DNA of 64,000 bases from Maricaulaceae bacterium (GTDB lineage Bacteria > Pseudomonadota > Alphaproteobacteria > Caulobacterales > Maricaulaceae), in the NCBI GenBank assembly GCA_026126205.1, contig JAHCJP010000004.1, positions 62,001 through 126,000 on the forward strand, written 5' to 3'. Of the stretch, positions 46,003-55,272 are shown piece after piece. Numbering within the stretch: position 1 is the stretch's first letter; every line of letters begins with the position of its first letter. Under the pieces are notes generated by a model. It did not search any database, had not been told where the DNA came from, and saw only the letters and a program-made list of their open reading frames with translations. The position numbers and the translations under genes were made by a program.

Positions 46003-47814
46003 ATGACCACCATCCGCCTGCTGCCGCCTGAAACCGTCAATCGCATCGCCGCCGGCGAGGTGGTCGAACGCCCGGCCGCAGCAGTCAAGGAACTGGTCGA
46101 AAACGCTCTGGACGCTGGCGCAAGACGCGTCGCCGTGACCATAGAGGGCGGCGGGTTGACCCGGCTGACGGTGACCGATGACGGTCGTGGCATGACGGCG
46201 GAAGAACTGTCACTGGCCGTCGAGCGGCACGCCACATCGAAACTGCCTTCAACTCCGGATGGTGGCGATGATCTTCTGAACATCGCCACGCTGGGCTTTC
46301 GCGGCGAGGCTCTGCCCTCCATCGGCGCGATATCGCGCCTGTCCATTACCAGCCAGGCGGAAGGCGCCGGCGAAGCCTTCGGGATCAGCGTCGATGGCGG
46401 GGCGAAATCCCCAACCCGGCCAGCGCCGTCAGCGGGCGACGCCGGGACGCGCGTCGAGGTGCGCGACCTGTTCTACGCTACGCCGGCGCGGCTGAAATTC
46501 ATGAAGACCGAGCGCGCGGAGGCCGATGCCGTCGCTGACATCATGCGCCGCCTGGCGCTGGCGCGGCCGGATACGGGCTTCAGCCTGTCGGTCGACGGGC
46601 GCGAACGATTATCGGTCGCGGCGGAACCGGACGCATCCGCGGAGTCCCGCAAGGCGCGGTTGATCGCCATCCTGGGGCGGGAATTCGGCGATAATGCGCT
46701 ACAGATCGACCAGGTGCGGGAGGCGGCGCGGATTTCCGGGTTCGCCAGCCTGCCGACCTATAATCGTGGCTCGGCGCTGCACCAGTACCTGTTCGTCAAT
46801 GGCCGTCCGGTGCGCGACAAGCTGCTTTCCGGCGCCCTCCGCGGCGCCTATGCCGACTTCCTCGCCCGCGACCGGCACCCGGTGGCGGCGCTGTATGTCG
46901 ACCTGCCGCCGGAGCTGGTGGACGTCAATGTTCACCCGGCGAAGACCGAGGTGCGCTTTCGCGACGCCGGCCTGGTGCGCGGGCTGATTGTCGGCGCCCT
47001 GCGGCATGCGCTGGCCGGGGCGGGGCACCGGGCCTCGACCACGGTGTCGGGGTTCGCGCTCGGCGCCGCGCGGCCGCATGGCGCGTCAGCAACTTACGCT
47101 CGCGGCCCGCAGCCCGCTTTCGCTTCATCGCCGTCCACGCATCAGACGGGCTGGGGAGAGCCGGCGCCGCCGTCGCTGGCGCCGGGCATGTCGGCGCGCA
47201 TGGAGCAGGATTACGAGGCTGCGCCCGCTTCTGCGTCGCCATTGGGCGCTGCCCGGGCGCAAGTGCACGAAACCTACATCATCGCCCAGACCTCGGATGG
47301 ACTGGTGATCGTCGACCAGCACGCCGCGCATGAACGCCTGGTCTATGAACGCATGAAGACGCTGCTGGCGGGCGCCGGCGTGCCGCGCCAGGCGCTGCTG
47401 GTTCCAGAAATCGTGGAGCTGGAGGAGGCCGAGGCGCGGTGCGTGCTCGACCGCGCGGAGGAACTGGCTGAACTTGGCCTGATTGTCGAACCTTTTGGCG
47501 CCGGTGCGGTGGCGGTGCGCGAGGTTCCGGCGCTGCTGGGCAAGCCGGACGTGCAGGGACTGGTTCGCGATCTCGCCGACGAGCTGGCCGAGTTCGGCGC
47601 GGCGCTGAGCCTGAAGGAAAAGCTGCAGGAAGTTGTGGGGACGATGGCCTGCCACGGTTCGGTGCGGTCCGGCCGCCGGCTAACGGCGGAGGAAATGAAC
47701 GCGCTGCTGCGCGAGATGGAGGCGACGCCGCATTCCGGCCAGTGCAATCACGGGCGGCCGACCTATGTCGAGCTGAAGTTGAAAGATATCGAGCGGCTGT
47801 TCGGACGCCGCTGA
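46003..47814 (+). CDS. mutL: DNA mismatch repair protein MutL
   Basis: A 603-residue MutL with the GHKL ATPase motifs [17 protein letters not shown] and [10 protein letters not shown], a linker rich in Ala/Pro (about 350-420), and a C-terminal dimerisation/endonuclease domain. The metal motif [12 protein letters not shown] fits DQHA(X)2E(X)4E, so this MutL should nick DNA itself, as in bacteria lacking Mut[10 protein letters not shown] and GQCNHGRPT complete the site. Confidence 0.95.
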   Translation: MTTIRLLPPETVNRIAAGEVVERPAAAVKELVENALDAGARRVAVTIEGGGLTRLTVTDDGRGMTAEELSLAVERHATSKLPSTPDGGDDLLNIATLGFRGEALPSIGAISRLSITSQAEGAGEAFGISVDGGAKSPTRPAPSAGDAGTRVEVRDLFYATPARLKFMKTERAEADAVADIMRRLALARPDTGFSLSVDGRERLSVAAEPDASAESRKARLIAILGREFGDNALQIDQVREAARISGFASLPTYNRGSALHQYLFVNGRPVRDKLLSGALRGAYADFLARDRHPVAALYVDLPPELVDVNVHPAKTEVRFRDAGLVRGLIVGALRHALAGAGHRASTTVSGFALGAARPHGASATYARGPQPAFASSPSTHQTGWGEPAPPSLAPGMSARMEQDYEAAPASASPLGAARAQVHETYIIAQTSDGLVIVDQHAAHERLVYERMKTLLAGAGVPRQALLVPEIVELEEAEARCVLDRAEELAELGLIVEPFGAGAVAVREVPALLGKPDVQGLVRDLADELAEFGAALSLKEKLQEVVGTMACHGSVRSGRRLTAEEMNALLREMEATPHSGQCNHGRPTYVELKLKDIERLFGRR

Positions 47815-47910
47815 CGAATCGCGCGACCCGATTCGACTCCAGATAGTTTATATGGATAATGCCTATCTCTAGGTGCGGTCGCAGAAGCCGTACGGGGATT
47901 ATGGTGGGTC
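47815..47910 (+). promoter_or_regulatory. GANTC-clustered promoter region
   Basis: Three GANTC sites occur within 24 bases: GAATC at 47816-47820, GATTC at 47830-47834 and GACTC at 47835-47839. The first two lie in an inverted repeat GAATCG/CGATTC. A -10-like GGATAAT follows at about 47854-47860. GANTC is the CcrM methylation site, and promoters carrying it can be cell-cycle controlled through GcrA in this class. The region lies ahead of the GT2 gene. Confidence 0.4.
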
Positions 47911-49479
47911 ATGCGCAAGCCCATGCGCAGAACGGCGCCGCGCGCGGCGCCTGGCGGGGGCCGCCGTCAGCCAGCAGGTCACGCGGGGGCGCTGGAGCGG
48001 CTGATCCCGCCTGCGCTGGCGGCGCGCTGGGCGGTCGAAGCGGCGAAGACGCTACGTCTCACAAGGCCCGAGATGTGCGTTGCCACCGGCGCCAGCGGCG
48101 CCCAGATCGCCCTGAGTCTGGGCATATCGGTCTATATCGCAGGACTGATCTGGCTGGCGCCTGTGACGGTCGCGGTCGCCTTGGCCACGCTTGGCGCGGT
48201 GTTTTTCACTGCAGTGATCATCCTGCGCACGGCGGCGGCCTTGACGCCTCCGGCCTGGGCGCCGCGCCGCAGGCTCAAGGACGCAGAGTTGCCGGGGATC
48301 ACGGTGATCGTTGCGTTATACCGCGAGGAGCGCGTCGCGGCCGGACTGGTGCGTGCGATACAGGCGCTGAACTATCCGGCGAACAAGCTGGACGTGAAGC
48401 TGGCCGTGGAGGCGGATGACGCCGGCACGCTGGCGGCGCTTCGCGCCACATTGCTGGACGCACGTTTCGAGATCGTGCCGGTTCCGCCATCATCGCCGCG
48501 CACCAAACCGAAGGCGCTGAACTACGCCCTGCGCTTCGCCCGTGGCGAGATCGTCTCCATCTATGACGCCGAGGACAGGCCGCACCCCGATCAGCTGCGC
48601 GTCGCCGCAGAGGCTTTCGTGGCCGGCGGGGCGCGACTGGCCTGTGTTCAGGCGCCGTTGAACTGGTACAATCGCCGCCGCAACTGGCTAACGCGCCAGT
48701 TCGCACTGGAGTACGCGGCGAACTTCAACGCCCTGTTGCCGCTCTATGCGCGCATGGGCTGGCCGCTGCCGTTGGGAGGCACCAGCAATCATGTTCGCCT
48801 GTCGGCCTTGAAGGCGGCTGGAGGCTGGGATGCGTATAATGTCACCGAGGACGCTGACTTGGGATTCCGGTTAGCTGCGCTGGGCTGGCGCTTGGCGGTG
48901 ATCGCGCCGCCAACGCTGGAAGAGGCACCGGCGCGACTGCCCGGCTGGCTGGGTCAGCGGTCGCGCTGGCTGAAAGGCTATATGCAGACTTGGGGCGTGC
49001 ACATGCGCACGCTTGGCTGTTTGCGCCATGGCGCGGGAGCAGGCGGTGTCGTGTCCCTGCAGCTCACGCTTGGCGCGGCGCTGGCCTCGGCGGCGCTGCA
49101 TGCGCTGTCCGTGGCTGGATGCGCTATCCTGATGATGCTGAACCCCGCCGCGGCATGGCCGGCGCTGATATTGCTGGCGGCGGGCTATGCTTCGGCGATG
49201 GCGTGCGCTGCAGCTGGAGCACGGCGGGCGGGATTCCGGGCCCGTGCGGGCGACCTTTTCAGCATGCCCGCATACTGGCTGCTGCAGACGCCGGCGCTGG
49301 GCAAGGCGTTGCGCGAACTGTTCCTGGACCCCTATTTCTGGGACAAGACCGAACACGGGCTGTGCCCGGAGGACGGAGCCGGGCCGGATGCATCTCGACC
49401 TGATCCCTACGCTGGTGCTGATGGCGATGTTCGCCGGGCTGTTCGTCCTCGCCTCGCGAATGACGGCGCGCGCGCCTGA
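47911..49479 (+). CDS. membrane family 2 glycosyltransferase (BcsA-like)
   Basis: A 522-residue processive-type GT2. Two membrane helices (about 68-110) precede the catalytic domain with TVIVALYREERVAAGLVRAI, the DXD-like YDAEDRPHPDQ, the TED motif in VTEDADLGFRL and the QXXRW motif QRSRWLKGY. At least three C-terminal membrane helices follow. It resembles enzymes making beta-linked polysaccharides, but no PilZ domain or cellulose genes are present. The last 30 residues are overlapped by the next gene in another frame. Confidence 0.85.
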   Translation: MRKPMRRTAPRAAPGGGRRQPAGHAGALERLIPPALAARWAVEAAKTLRLTRPEMCVATGASGAQIALSLGISVYIAGLIWLAPVTVAVALATLGAVFFTAVIILRTAAALTPPAWAPRRRLKDAELPGITVIVALYREERVAAGLVRAIQALNYPANKLDVKLAVEADDAGTLAALRATLLDARFEIVPVPPSSPRTKPKALNYALRFARGEIVSIYDAEDRPHPDQLRVAAEAFVAGGARLACVQAPLNWYNRRRNWLTRQFALEYAANFNALLPLYARMGWPLPLGGTSNHVRLSALKAAGGWDAYNVTEDADLGFRLAALGWRLAVIAPPTLEEAPARLPGWLGQRSRWLKGYMQTWGVHMRTLGCLRHGAGAGGVVSLQLTLGAALASAALHALSVAGCAILMMLNPAAAWPALILLAAGYASAMACAAAGARRAGFRARAGDLFSMPAYWLLQTPALGKALRELFLDPYFWDKTEHGLCPEDGAGPDASRPDPYAGADGDVRRAVRPRLANDGARA

Positions 49480-49609
49480 CCCGGCGAAAGGCCCCCGGAT
49501 GATCCCGTGGACGATGATCGCCGTCCTGGCTGGCTTTTTCGCCTTCCTTATGTTCGTGCACGTCCTCAACCTGTTCGGGATCGAGACCGGTCGCGGCCGG
49601 CCGATGTGA
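49388..49609 (+). CDS. small two-helix membrane protein
   Basis: A 73-residue protein with two membrane helices (IPTLVLMAMFAGLFVLA and IPWTMIAVLAGFFAFLMFV) separated by RMTARAPDPAKGPRM and ending GIETGRGRPM. It overlaps the 3' end of the GT2 gene by 92 bases in a different frame. ACGGAG precedes the ATG. Hydrophobic helices and a charged loop in this frame contrast with low-complexity sequence in the GT2 frame, so I believe this gene is real. Function is unknown. Confidence 0.65.
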   Translation: MHLDLIPTLVLMAMFAGLFVLASRMTARAPDPAKGPRMIPWTMIAVLAGFFAFLMFVHVLNLFGIETGRGRPM

Positions 49610-49616
49610 ACGTCGC

Positions 49617-50552
49617 TCAGGGCGGCCAGGCCAGGGGTTTGCCGGCGACCGCATCCCCCGCATACTGGATTGCTTGTTTCTGTTTGTTGTTCCAGCCTCC
49701 GCCCTCAGGAAGATAGTCTCCGTGGTCGGCCTTGTCCGCGTCTGCGACGCGGTGCGCCGTGGCCTTGGCGGACAGCCAGTCCGGCGCGCGGGCGCCGAAG
49801 CGCGGGCCGGTGAGGCCAAGCGCGGCGCGCGGGCTGTAACCACTCCAGTTGATCAGCGACTGCAGGGGATCGCCGAGCGGGAAAGCGTATTTCAGCACGC
49901 GGTCATGGCCCGAGGACAACACGCTGACGCGCGCGGCCAGCCTTGCCGACGGCAGGAAGCGGCTCTCTTCAAGCGCATTGTTGCGCACGGCGGCAGCCAT
50001 GACGCAGATCTGCTCAATCTGCGGCGGCGACGCCGCACCGGTGAAAGAATAGCGCGGCGCACCGGTCTGACCGGGCGCGCCCAGCGCAAGGCGCGCGCCG
50101 AGGCTGTGGGAGACGAAGCTGAGCCGCGCTGGAGCGGGGATGTTTGCATCCACCCAGAGCGCCAGTTCCCGGGCGCTCTTGTCGGCCGCTCCGCCGACAA
50201 AGGGATAGGCGGCCCCGCGCCAGATGGCGCCGCCCGGGCCGCCGATGTCGGCGTCGCCGGGCCAGATCACGGCGATCACCTGGGCGTTTTCATAATCCTT
50301 GCGCTCGCTCAGCGCCTGTGCTGCGGCGCGCAGAGCCGCCACGCCGGAATCGCGCGGGACGTTGTAGCCATGAGTGATGAACACCGCCCGGTGTTCGCGG
50401 AGCCGGGCGCGAAGCCAATGGATGTCGTCAGGGTCAAAGACGAACCGCGCCGCGGCGCCTTCGCCCTCGATCCGGTAGAGCGCGCCCGGCCGCACCGGCC
50501 CGCCGCGCTGCCGGGACATGTCGCGGAAAGAGAGCAGCCATGTCGGGGACAT
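49617..50552 (-). CDS. alpha/beta hydrolase (DUF900-like)
   Basis: A 311-residue alpha/beta hydrolase: oxyanion region AVFITHGYNVPRD, nucleophile elbow SFVSHSLGARLAL and a candidate acid in SVLSSGHDRVLKYAF. The DUF900 grouping covers lipase/esterase-like proteins of unknown substrate. No signal peptide is visible. The ATG at 50552 is preferred because AAGGA is seven bases away. The preceding ATG at 50555 is possible. It converges with the small membrane gene (8 bp) and is 23 bp downstream of a broken membrane gene. Confidence 0.8.
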   Translation of the reverse strand: MSPTWLLSFRDMSRQRGGPVRPGALYRIEGEGAAARFVFDPDDIHWLRARLREHRAVFITHGYNVPRDSGVAALRAAAQALSERKDYENAQVIAVIWPGDADIGGPGGAIWRGAAYPFVGGAADKSARELALWVDANIPAPARLSFVSHSLGARLALGAPGQTGAPRYSFTGAASPPQIEQICVMAAAVRNNALEESRFLPSARLAARVSVLSSGHDRVLKYAFPLGDPLQSLINWSGYSPRAALGLTGPRFGARAPDWLSAKATAHRVADADKADHGDYLPEGGGWNNKQKQAIQYAGDAVAGKPLAWPP

Positions 50553-50574
50553 CATTCTGTCCTTTATGGATCAG

Positions 50575-51385
50575 TTAGCGCCCGCGCGCCGCGCGAGCGG
50601 CGTGCGCCGCCGCCGATATCGCCGAGGCGAGGTCTTTCGACACCGGCGCCAGCGGGACCGCGACTACGCCCACGATCAACGCCAGCGGCAAAACGCTGAA
50701 GAAGTCCGCGATGCTGGAGACTTGGTACACCAGCGCGAAACCGATGACCGACAACAGGATCGCAATGGCGCAGGCCCAGCGGATCGCATCGGCCCGGAAC
50801 CGCCGGTCTGCCTCTGCAAAGGCGGCGCGCAGCCGCAGGTCCATGGCGAGTTCAAAGCGGGAGAACACGGCCTCCTGGTCGTCCGGCATGGTTTCGTTCT
50901 GACGTAACGCCTGACGTAGCGCGTCAAGCTGTTCTGGCGTGACGGCGCCGGAGAACGCCGCCAACCGGCCGTTCCAGCTTTCTGAAGCGTGCCCGCCCTC
51001 GAGGGTCAAACCGGCGCGCACGCCCTGGCGTATGGTTTCCAGGGCGTCGCCTTTCGCGCGCCCGTCGATGTATTGTTCGCGGATCAGGGTCAGCCAGTCC
51101 GGACCATAGGCGGCGGTCAGCACCGGCGCCAGGATATCAAGGTCGCGCCTGATGCGCGAAAAACCCCAGGCGCGGCCGAAGGGCAGGGTGCGGATTATCG
51201 ACCAGCCCGTAGGCGGCGACGCCCAGCGCGCCAATAGCGAGAACCAGGTTGACCAGTCCTGCTTCGGCAAGGGCGTCGGCGCCGGTCTCGGCGGCCTGCC
51301 CCGGCGGCAGGCCCAGTGCCGCCATTCGCGCTGCTTCCGCTGCATCCTGAGATGTCAGCAGTAAAACCAGATCCAACCCATCCAT
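50575..51385 (-). pseudogene. frameshifted membrane protein gene
   Basis: Two minus-strand frames look like parts of one protein of about 270 residues. The first runs from the ATG at 51385 (MDGLDLVLLLTSQDAAEAAR) through a membrane helix to about AAYGLVDN near 51195. From there the natural continuation (TLPFGRAWGFSRIRRDLDIL and onward) is in another frame to 50575. It ends with two membrane helices and an Ala/Arg tail. One base appears to have been gained around 51180-51200. It is a real mutation, a sequencing error or, less likely, programmed frameshifting. No family is recognised. Confidence 0.6.
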
Positions 51386-51489
51386 GGCCCGCCCCTGAGC
51401 TCAACCTGTAAATGAGCATACCCGAAAATTCCCCGGAGGGGATAAGAATTTGGCTGCATGGGGGCGCCCGAAAGTCCGGCGCCGCAGAA

Positions 51490-53442
51490 TTAGTCCACCG
51501 GCAGGTGTTGCTGCAGGAAGGCGCCGCTCTCCTGCAGCAGGGTCCGTCGCGCCGCCGTGGTGGTGAAATAATGGTCGATGTTTCGCATCTCGATATACCG
51601 TAAACGTCCCGAACCGCGCATGGCCCGTTCCAGCGCGCGCGACTGCCCGACCGGCACGGTGGAATCCTCTGCGCCATGGATCAGCAGCACGGGCGCCCTG
51701 ATTTCCGAGGCGCGCCGGAACGGCGATATCTGCGCCGCGCGCTGCGTCCCCATGGTGCGGGGGCCGATGTATTGCTCCCAGTAGCGTTGACTGTGCAGGG
51801 ATCCGACCATGATTTCGACCGGATCGGTGTCGGCGCCGATGGCGACGACACAGCGAACCTCGTCGCGGTCGAGCAGCGCCAGCATCAGTGACGCATAGCC
51901 GCCATAGGACATCCCGGTGGCGCAATAGCCGCCTTCGCGCGCCACGCCAGTTTCGCGCAAATAGGCGGCGCCGTCGGCGATGTCCTGAATCATGCGGCCG
52001 CCGAACTCGCCGAAGCCGGCGTCGCGGAAGGCGACGCCGTAGCCTGAGGAACCGCGGAAATTCACCTTCAGCACCGCATAGCCCAGCGCGGCGTAATACT
52101 GCGCCCACCAGTCGAAACGGGCGTCGTCGCGCAGCTCTGGCCCCCCATGGGGCATCACCACTAGCGGAAACGGGCCGTCCGCCCGCGTCTTTCCGGGCGG
52201 CAGAGTGAGGAAGGCCGGGATTTCCAGACCATCGGAAGCCGTGAAGCTGAACGCCTCCACCGCGCCCATCGCCACGCCATCCAGCGCCTCGGCCTCCACG
52301 CCCAGCGGACTCAGTTCGCCGCTGTCGGTGTTGAACAGGAAATAGGAAGCGGGACGACCTGCATGAACGGCCTCCACGATGAACATATTGCGGTCACGCG
52401 ACCAGGAGGTGAGCCGGACGCGGATGTCGCCGAAGGCCTGTGACAGTGCGCCGCCGACGCTTTCATGAACGGCGCGCAGATCTTCGTCGATGAAGGTTTG
52501 GAAGGGCAGGTCGTTCCTATATCCGCTGAAGCCGACGAATTGGGCAGTCTCATCATCAAGCAACGGTCCGAACAGGCCCACACCCGCATCCGGGTGCGGG
52601 ATCGGCGATAGATCGCTGGATTCGAGGTCAAGCCGGTGAAGTCCGGCGTCGGATCCCGCGCGAATCCATATCGCCAGCGCCGAACCGCCATCCATGCCGC
52701 CCCAGATTTCGGGGAGGTAGCCGCCGGGCTGAGTTTCGAACACGGCGCGTCCGCGGTGGTTTTCGATTGCGTATCGGTCTTGCTGTTGGCGATAGATCAC
52801 CCGCGCCAGAGGCCGGCCGTCGGCCCCGATCACATTCTGATACACATTCGGGGGCAGGCGTTCGATACGGCGCTCGTCGCCAGTGTCGAGACTCACCCGG
52901 TAAAGCGTGGAGAGGAATTCCTCTGACGAACGCAGGCGCGTGCCGGTGCCGGGCAACGTGCCCGGTGCGCCCGTGAGCTGAATGATGACCGAGTCGGGAT
53001 TTCCGGTGTCGATGGAGACGACGTTGTTGATGCCCCCCAGGTAACGCGTAAACCGGTGCATCAGGGTCGCTGTGGCGCCGGTTTCGGCGTTCAAGGCGAT
53101 GCCGCGGTCGTTGCGGTAGACGGTATGCGCGTCGCTGGCGCCTTCACGGTAGCTGAAGGCAACATCGACGATCACATGCCGGTCGCTGGCCCAGTAAAAG
53201 CTTGAAACGCTGGCCCGGTCCGGCGGCGCGAACAGCACCGGGCGAGCCTGTCCCGAAAGATCGAACACGCACACCGATTCACGGCCCGCGCCGTTGCATC
53301 CTGTGGCCAGCCGGCGGCCGTCCGGCGATATTCGCGCATCGCGGATGTCGGCGACGGTTGCGAAGGCGTCCAGATCCGGCGTCGCCGCGGCTGGCGCAGT
53401 GAAAACGGCGGCGGCGAAGGCGAGCATGAAAAGTCTGCGCAT
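51490..53442 (-). CDS. exported S9-family prolyl oligopeptidase
   Basis: A 650-residue exported peptidase: signal peptide (MRRLFMLAFAAAVFTAPAAA), a beta-propeller domain (to about residue 380, with ISPDGRRLA) and a C-terminal alpha/beta hydrolase domain. The triad is Ser in GMSYGGYASL, Asp in LIHGAEDSTVP and His in NIDHYF. DNA-level length and layout match dipeptidyl/acylaminoacyl peptidases. It is probably periplasmic. The start is chosen for the signal peptide. Confidence 0.92.
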   Translation of the reverse strand: MRRLFMLAFAAAVFTAPAAATPDLDAFATVADIRDARISPDGRRLATGCNGAGRESVCVFDLSGQARPVLFAPPDRASVSSFYWASDRHVIVDVAFSYREGASDAHTVYRNDRGIALNAETGATATLMHRFTRYLGGINNVVSIDTGNPDSVIIQLTGAPGTLPGTGTRLRSSEEFLSTLYRVSLDTGDERRIERLPPNVYQNVIGADGRPLARVIYRQQQDRYAIENHRGRAVFETQPGGYLPEIWGGMDGGSALAIWIRAGSDAGLHRLDLESSDLSPIPHPDAGVGLFGPLLDDETAQFVGFSGYRNDLPFQTFIDEDLRAVHESVGGALSQAFGDIRVRLTSWSRDRNMFIVEAVHAGRPASYFLFNTDSGELSPLGVEAEALDGVAMGAVEAFSFTASDGLEIPAFLTLPPGKTRADGPFPLVVMPHGGPELRDDARFDWWAQYYAALGYAVLKVNFRGSSGYGVAFRDAGFGEFGGRMIQDIADGAAYLRETGVAREGGYCATGMSYGGYASLMLALLDRDEVRCVVAIGADTDPVEIMVGSLHSQRYWEQYIGPRTMGTQRAAQISPFRRASEIRAPVLLIHGAEDSTVPVGQSRALERAMRGSGRLRYIEMRNIDHYFTTTAARRTLLQESGAFLQQHLPVD

Positions 53443-53528
53443 GTGATCCCCCGGCGTGCACGCCAAACGGCGCGGCGCCATCATTCAACATGATGCGAAA
53501 TTTACAAGCTTTGCGTGCGAGTGGGGAA

Positions 53529-53602
53529 TGGAGCGGGTGAAGGGAATCGAACCCTCGTCTTAAGCTTGGGAAGCTTCTGCTCTACCATTGAGCTACACCC
53601 GC
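53529..53602 (-). tRNA. tRNA-Gly (anticodon CCC)
   Basis: A 74-base tRNA on the minus strand with acceptor GCGGGTG, D-arm GCTCAATGGTAGAGC, anticodon loop TTCCCAA (anticodon CCC), T-arm AGGGTTCGATTCCCT and an encoded CCA end. It closely matches the glycine CCC tRNA of other bacteria. The last base pair of the anticodon stem (G-A) is mismatched. Confidence 0.96.
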
Positions 53603-53612
53603 GCGGGGGCGG

Positions 53613-53640
53613 ACTATACGCGCCGCACACGCCGCCGCAA
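53613..53640 (-). promoter_or_regulatory. promoter of tRNA-Gly
   Basis: On the minus strand, TTGCGG (53640-53635) and TATAGT (53618-53613) are 16 bp apart, and the tRNA begins 10 bases downstream. It lies just past the dcd stop codon, so the tRNA may have its own start rather than depend on read-through. Confidence 0.5.
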
Positions 53641-53648
53641 GCCGGGCG

Positions 53649-54665
53649 TCAGGCCCAGGACGCGAAGTGCTTGGCCAGCTTCAGCCCCTGCGCCTGATAG
53701 TTCGATCCGTTCGCCCCGTAAGGGGTTTCCGGCGCGCCCAGCATCGGTTCGAACACCAGTTTAGCGGCGGGCTGGCCATGCTCAAGGATGAACGGAACGT
53801 CGCGACCACGCACCTCCAGCACCGCGCGCGATCCCCCGCCGCCAGCGGCGGCGACGCCGAAACCGGGATCGAAGAACCCGGCGTAATGGGCGCGGAACTC
53901 GCCGATCTCCGGCGCGATGGGCGCCATTTCGGCGGCCTCAGACAAGGGTATCTCCACCGCCTCGCCGGAGGCGAGGATGTAGAATTCGCCGGGGTCCAGG
54001 ATCAGGCGTCCGTCATGAACGGTCACCGGCTCCCAATAGCCGCGCGGATCGTGACCGCCGACGCGGCCAAGATCGACGAGGCCGGAATGCCGCCGGGCGC
54101 GGAAACCGGCGAGGCCTCCGGCGCCTTTCAGATCGACGCTGACCGTCAGTTCACGCAGGGTCCGGCGCGGCCCGGTGCGGAAACGGGCCTGGGCCAACCG
54201 GTCGCCGGGGCGGACGAGGATGGAGAATGTGCGCGGGCTGATCTCGGCGTAGAGCGGGCCGTCATACCCCTCCGGCGCCTGGTCGAAGGCCGCTGCGCCG
54301 TCGCAAATGACGCGCGTGAACACGTCCAGCCGCCCGGTGGAGCTTTTGGGGTTCATCGCGGCGCTGACGCTGGCGGGCAGCGTGAAACGTTCTACAAGCG
54401 GAACCAGGTAGACGCAGCCGGTTTCCAGAACCGCGCCGGGGCCGAGATCAATCTCGTGCATCACCAGATCCGGCGTCAGGCGGCTGGCCACCGTCCGCCT
54501 CTCACCCGGTAGAAAGCTGGCCCGAAGTCGGAAGGCGCGGGCGCCGAGGCGCAGGTCAAGACTGGCCGGTTGAATCTGCCCGGGGTCAAGCGTGGCCGCG
54601 CCGAACACACCATCCGCGGACATGGCGCGCAGGCGGCTGTCGGGCAAGATTCCGGTCGGCGTCAT
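53649..54665 (-). CDS. dcd: dCTP deaminase, double-length type
   Basis: A 338-residue 2'-deoxycytidine 5'-triphosphate deaminase of the long form (PF06559-type) found in alphaproteobacteria, roughly twice the size of E. coli Dcd. Two dUTPase-fold halves can be made out: the first with IQPASLDLRLGARAFR and MNPKSSTGRLDVFTRVI, the second with LDPGEFYILASGEAVEIP and YAGFFDPGFG. It supplies dUTP for thymidylate synthesis. The start at 54665 (MTPTGILPDSRLRAM) matches the usual N-terminus. Confidence 0.9.
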   Translation of the reverse strand: MTPTGILPDSRLRAMSADGVFGAATLDPGQIQPASLDLRLGARAFRLRASFLPGERRTVASRLTPDLVMHEIDLGPGAVLETGCVYLVPLVERFTLPASVSAAMNPKSSTGRLDVFTRVICDGAAAFDQAPEGYDGPLYAEISPRTFSILVRPGDRLAQARFRTGPRRTLRELTVSVDLKGAGGLAGFRARRHSGLVDLGRVGGHDPRGYWEPVTVHDGRLILDPGEFYILASGEAVEIPLSEAAEMAPIAPEIGEFRAHYAGFFDPGFGVAAAGGGGSRAVLEVRGRDVPFILEHGQPAAKLVFEPMLGAPETPYGANGSNYQAQGLKLAKHFASWA

Positions 54666-54788
54666 GCGGGCCTCGGCAGGATCGGGCGGCCATAGACGCC
54701 CCATTTGTGTCCGAATGTCCAGCGTGCGGCGCCTCTTGAGCAAGCGGCGAACCCGCGAGAGTATCAAGGGAGAAAGGATCACCGCCGC

Positions 54789-55184
54789 ATGGGCTATGAA
54801 TGCGAAACCGAAGGTGTGCGCATCAGCGTGCAGCCGGACTATCTTGAGGAAGAGTCCGACCCGGAGACGGGCCGGTTCTTCTGGGCCTATACGGTCGAGA
54901 TCGAAAACCGGGGGGCCGAGACCGTGCAACTAATCGCCCGCTGCTGGCGCATCACCGACGCGCACGGCCGCACGGAGGTCGTGCGCGGCGAGGGCGTGGT
55001 GGGCGAACAGCCGGTGCTGAAGCCGGGCGAGCTGTTCCGGTACACGTCCGGCGCGCCGCTGCCCACGGCGTCGGGTTTCATGTCCGGCAGTTACGAGATG
55101 CGGCGCGAATCCGGCGACCGGTTCGAGGCGGCGATCCCGGCCTTTTCGCTGGATTCGCCCTTCGACTGCGCCGCAGTGCACTGA
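54789..55184 (+). CDS. apaG: ApaG family protein
   Basis: A 131-residue protein with the ApaG (DUF525) immunoglobulin-like fold: SVQPDYLEEESDPETGRFFW, the core YTVEIENRGAETVQLIARCW and the loop GEGVVGEQPVLKPGE. ApaG proteins are implicated in cation or nucleotide-related functions, none settled. GGGAGAAAG precedes the ATG. It is divergent from dcd and 88 bp before the histidine kinase. Confidence 0.92.
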   Translation: MGYECETEGVRISVQPDYLEEESDPETGRFFWAYTVEIENRGAETVQLIARCWRITDAHGRTEVVRGEGVVGEQPVLKPGELFRYTSGAPLPTASGFMSGSYEMRRESGDRFEAAIPAFSLDSPFDCAAVH

Positions 55185-55272
55185 CCGCCGCCGGGCAGCG
55201 TTAACCCATTCGCCACCGATTGCGTATCTGCTTGGCGCGCAAGACCTTGCAGGCGAATCACCGGGTGTATTC

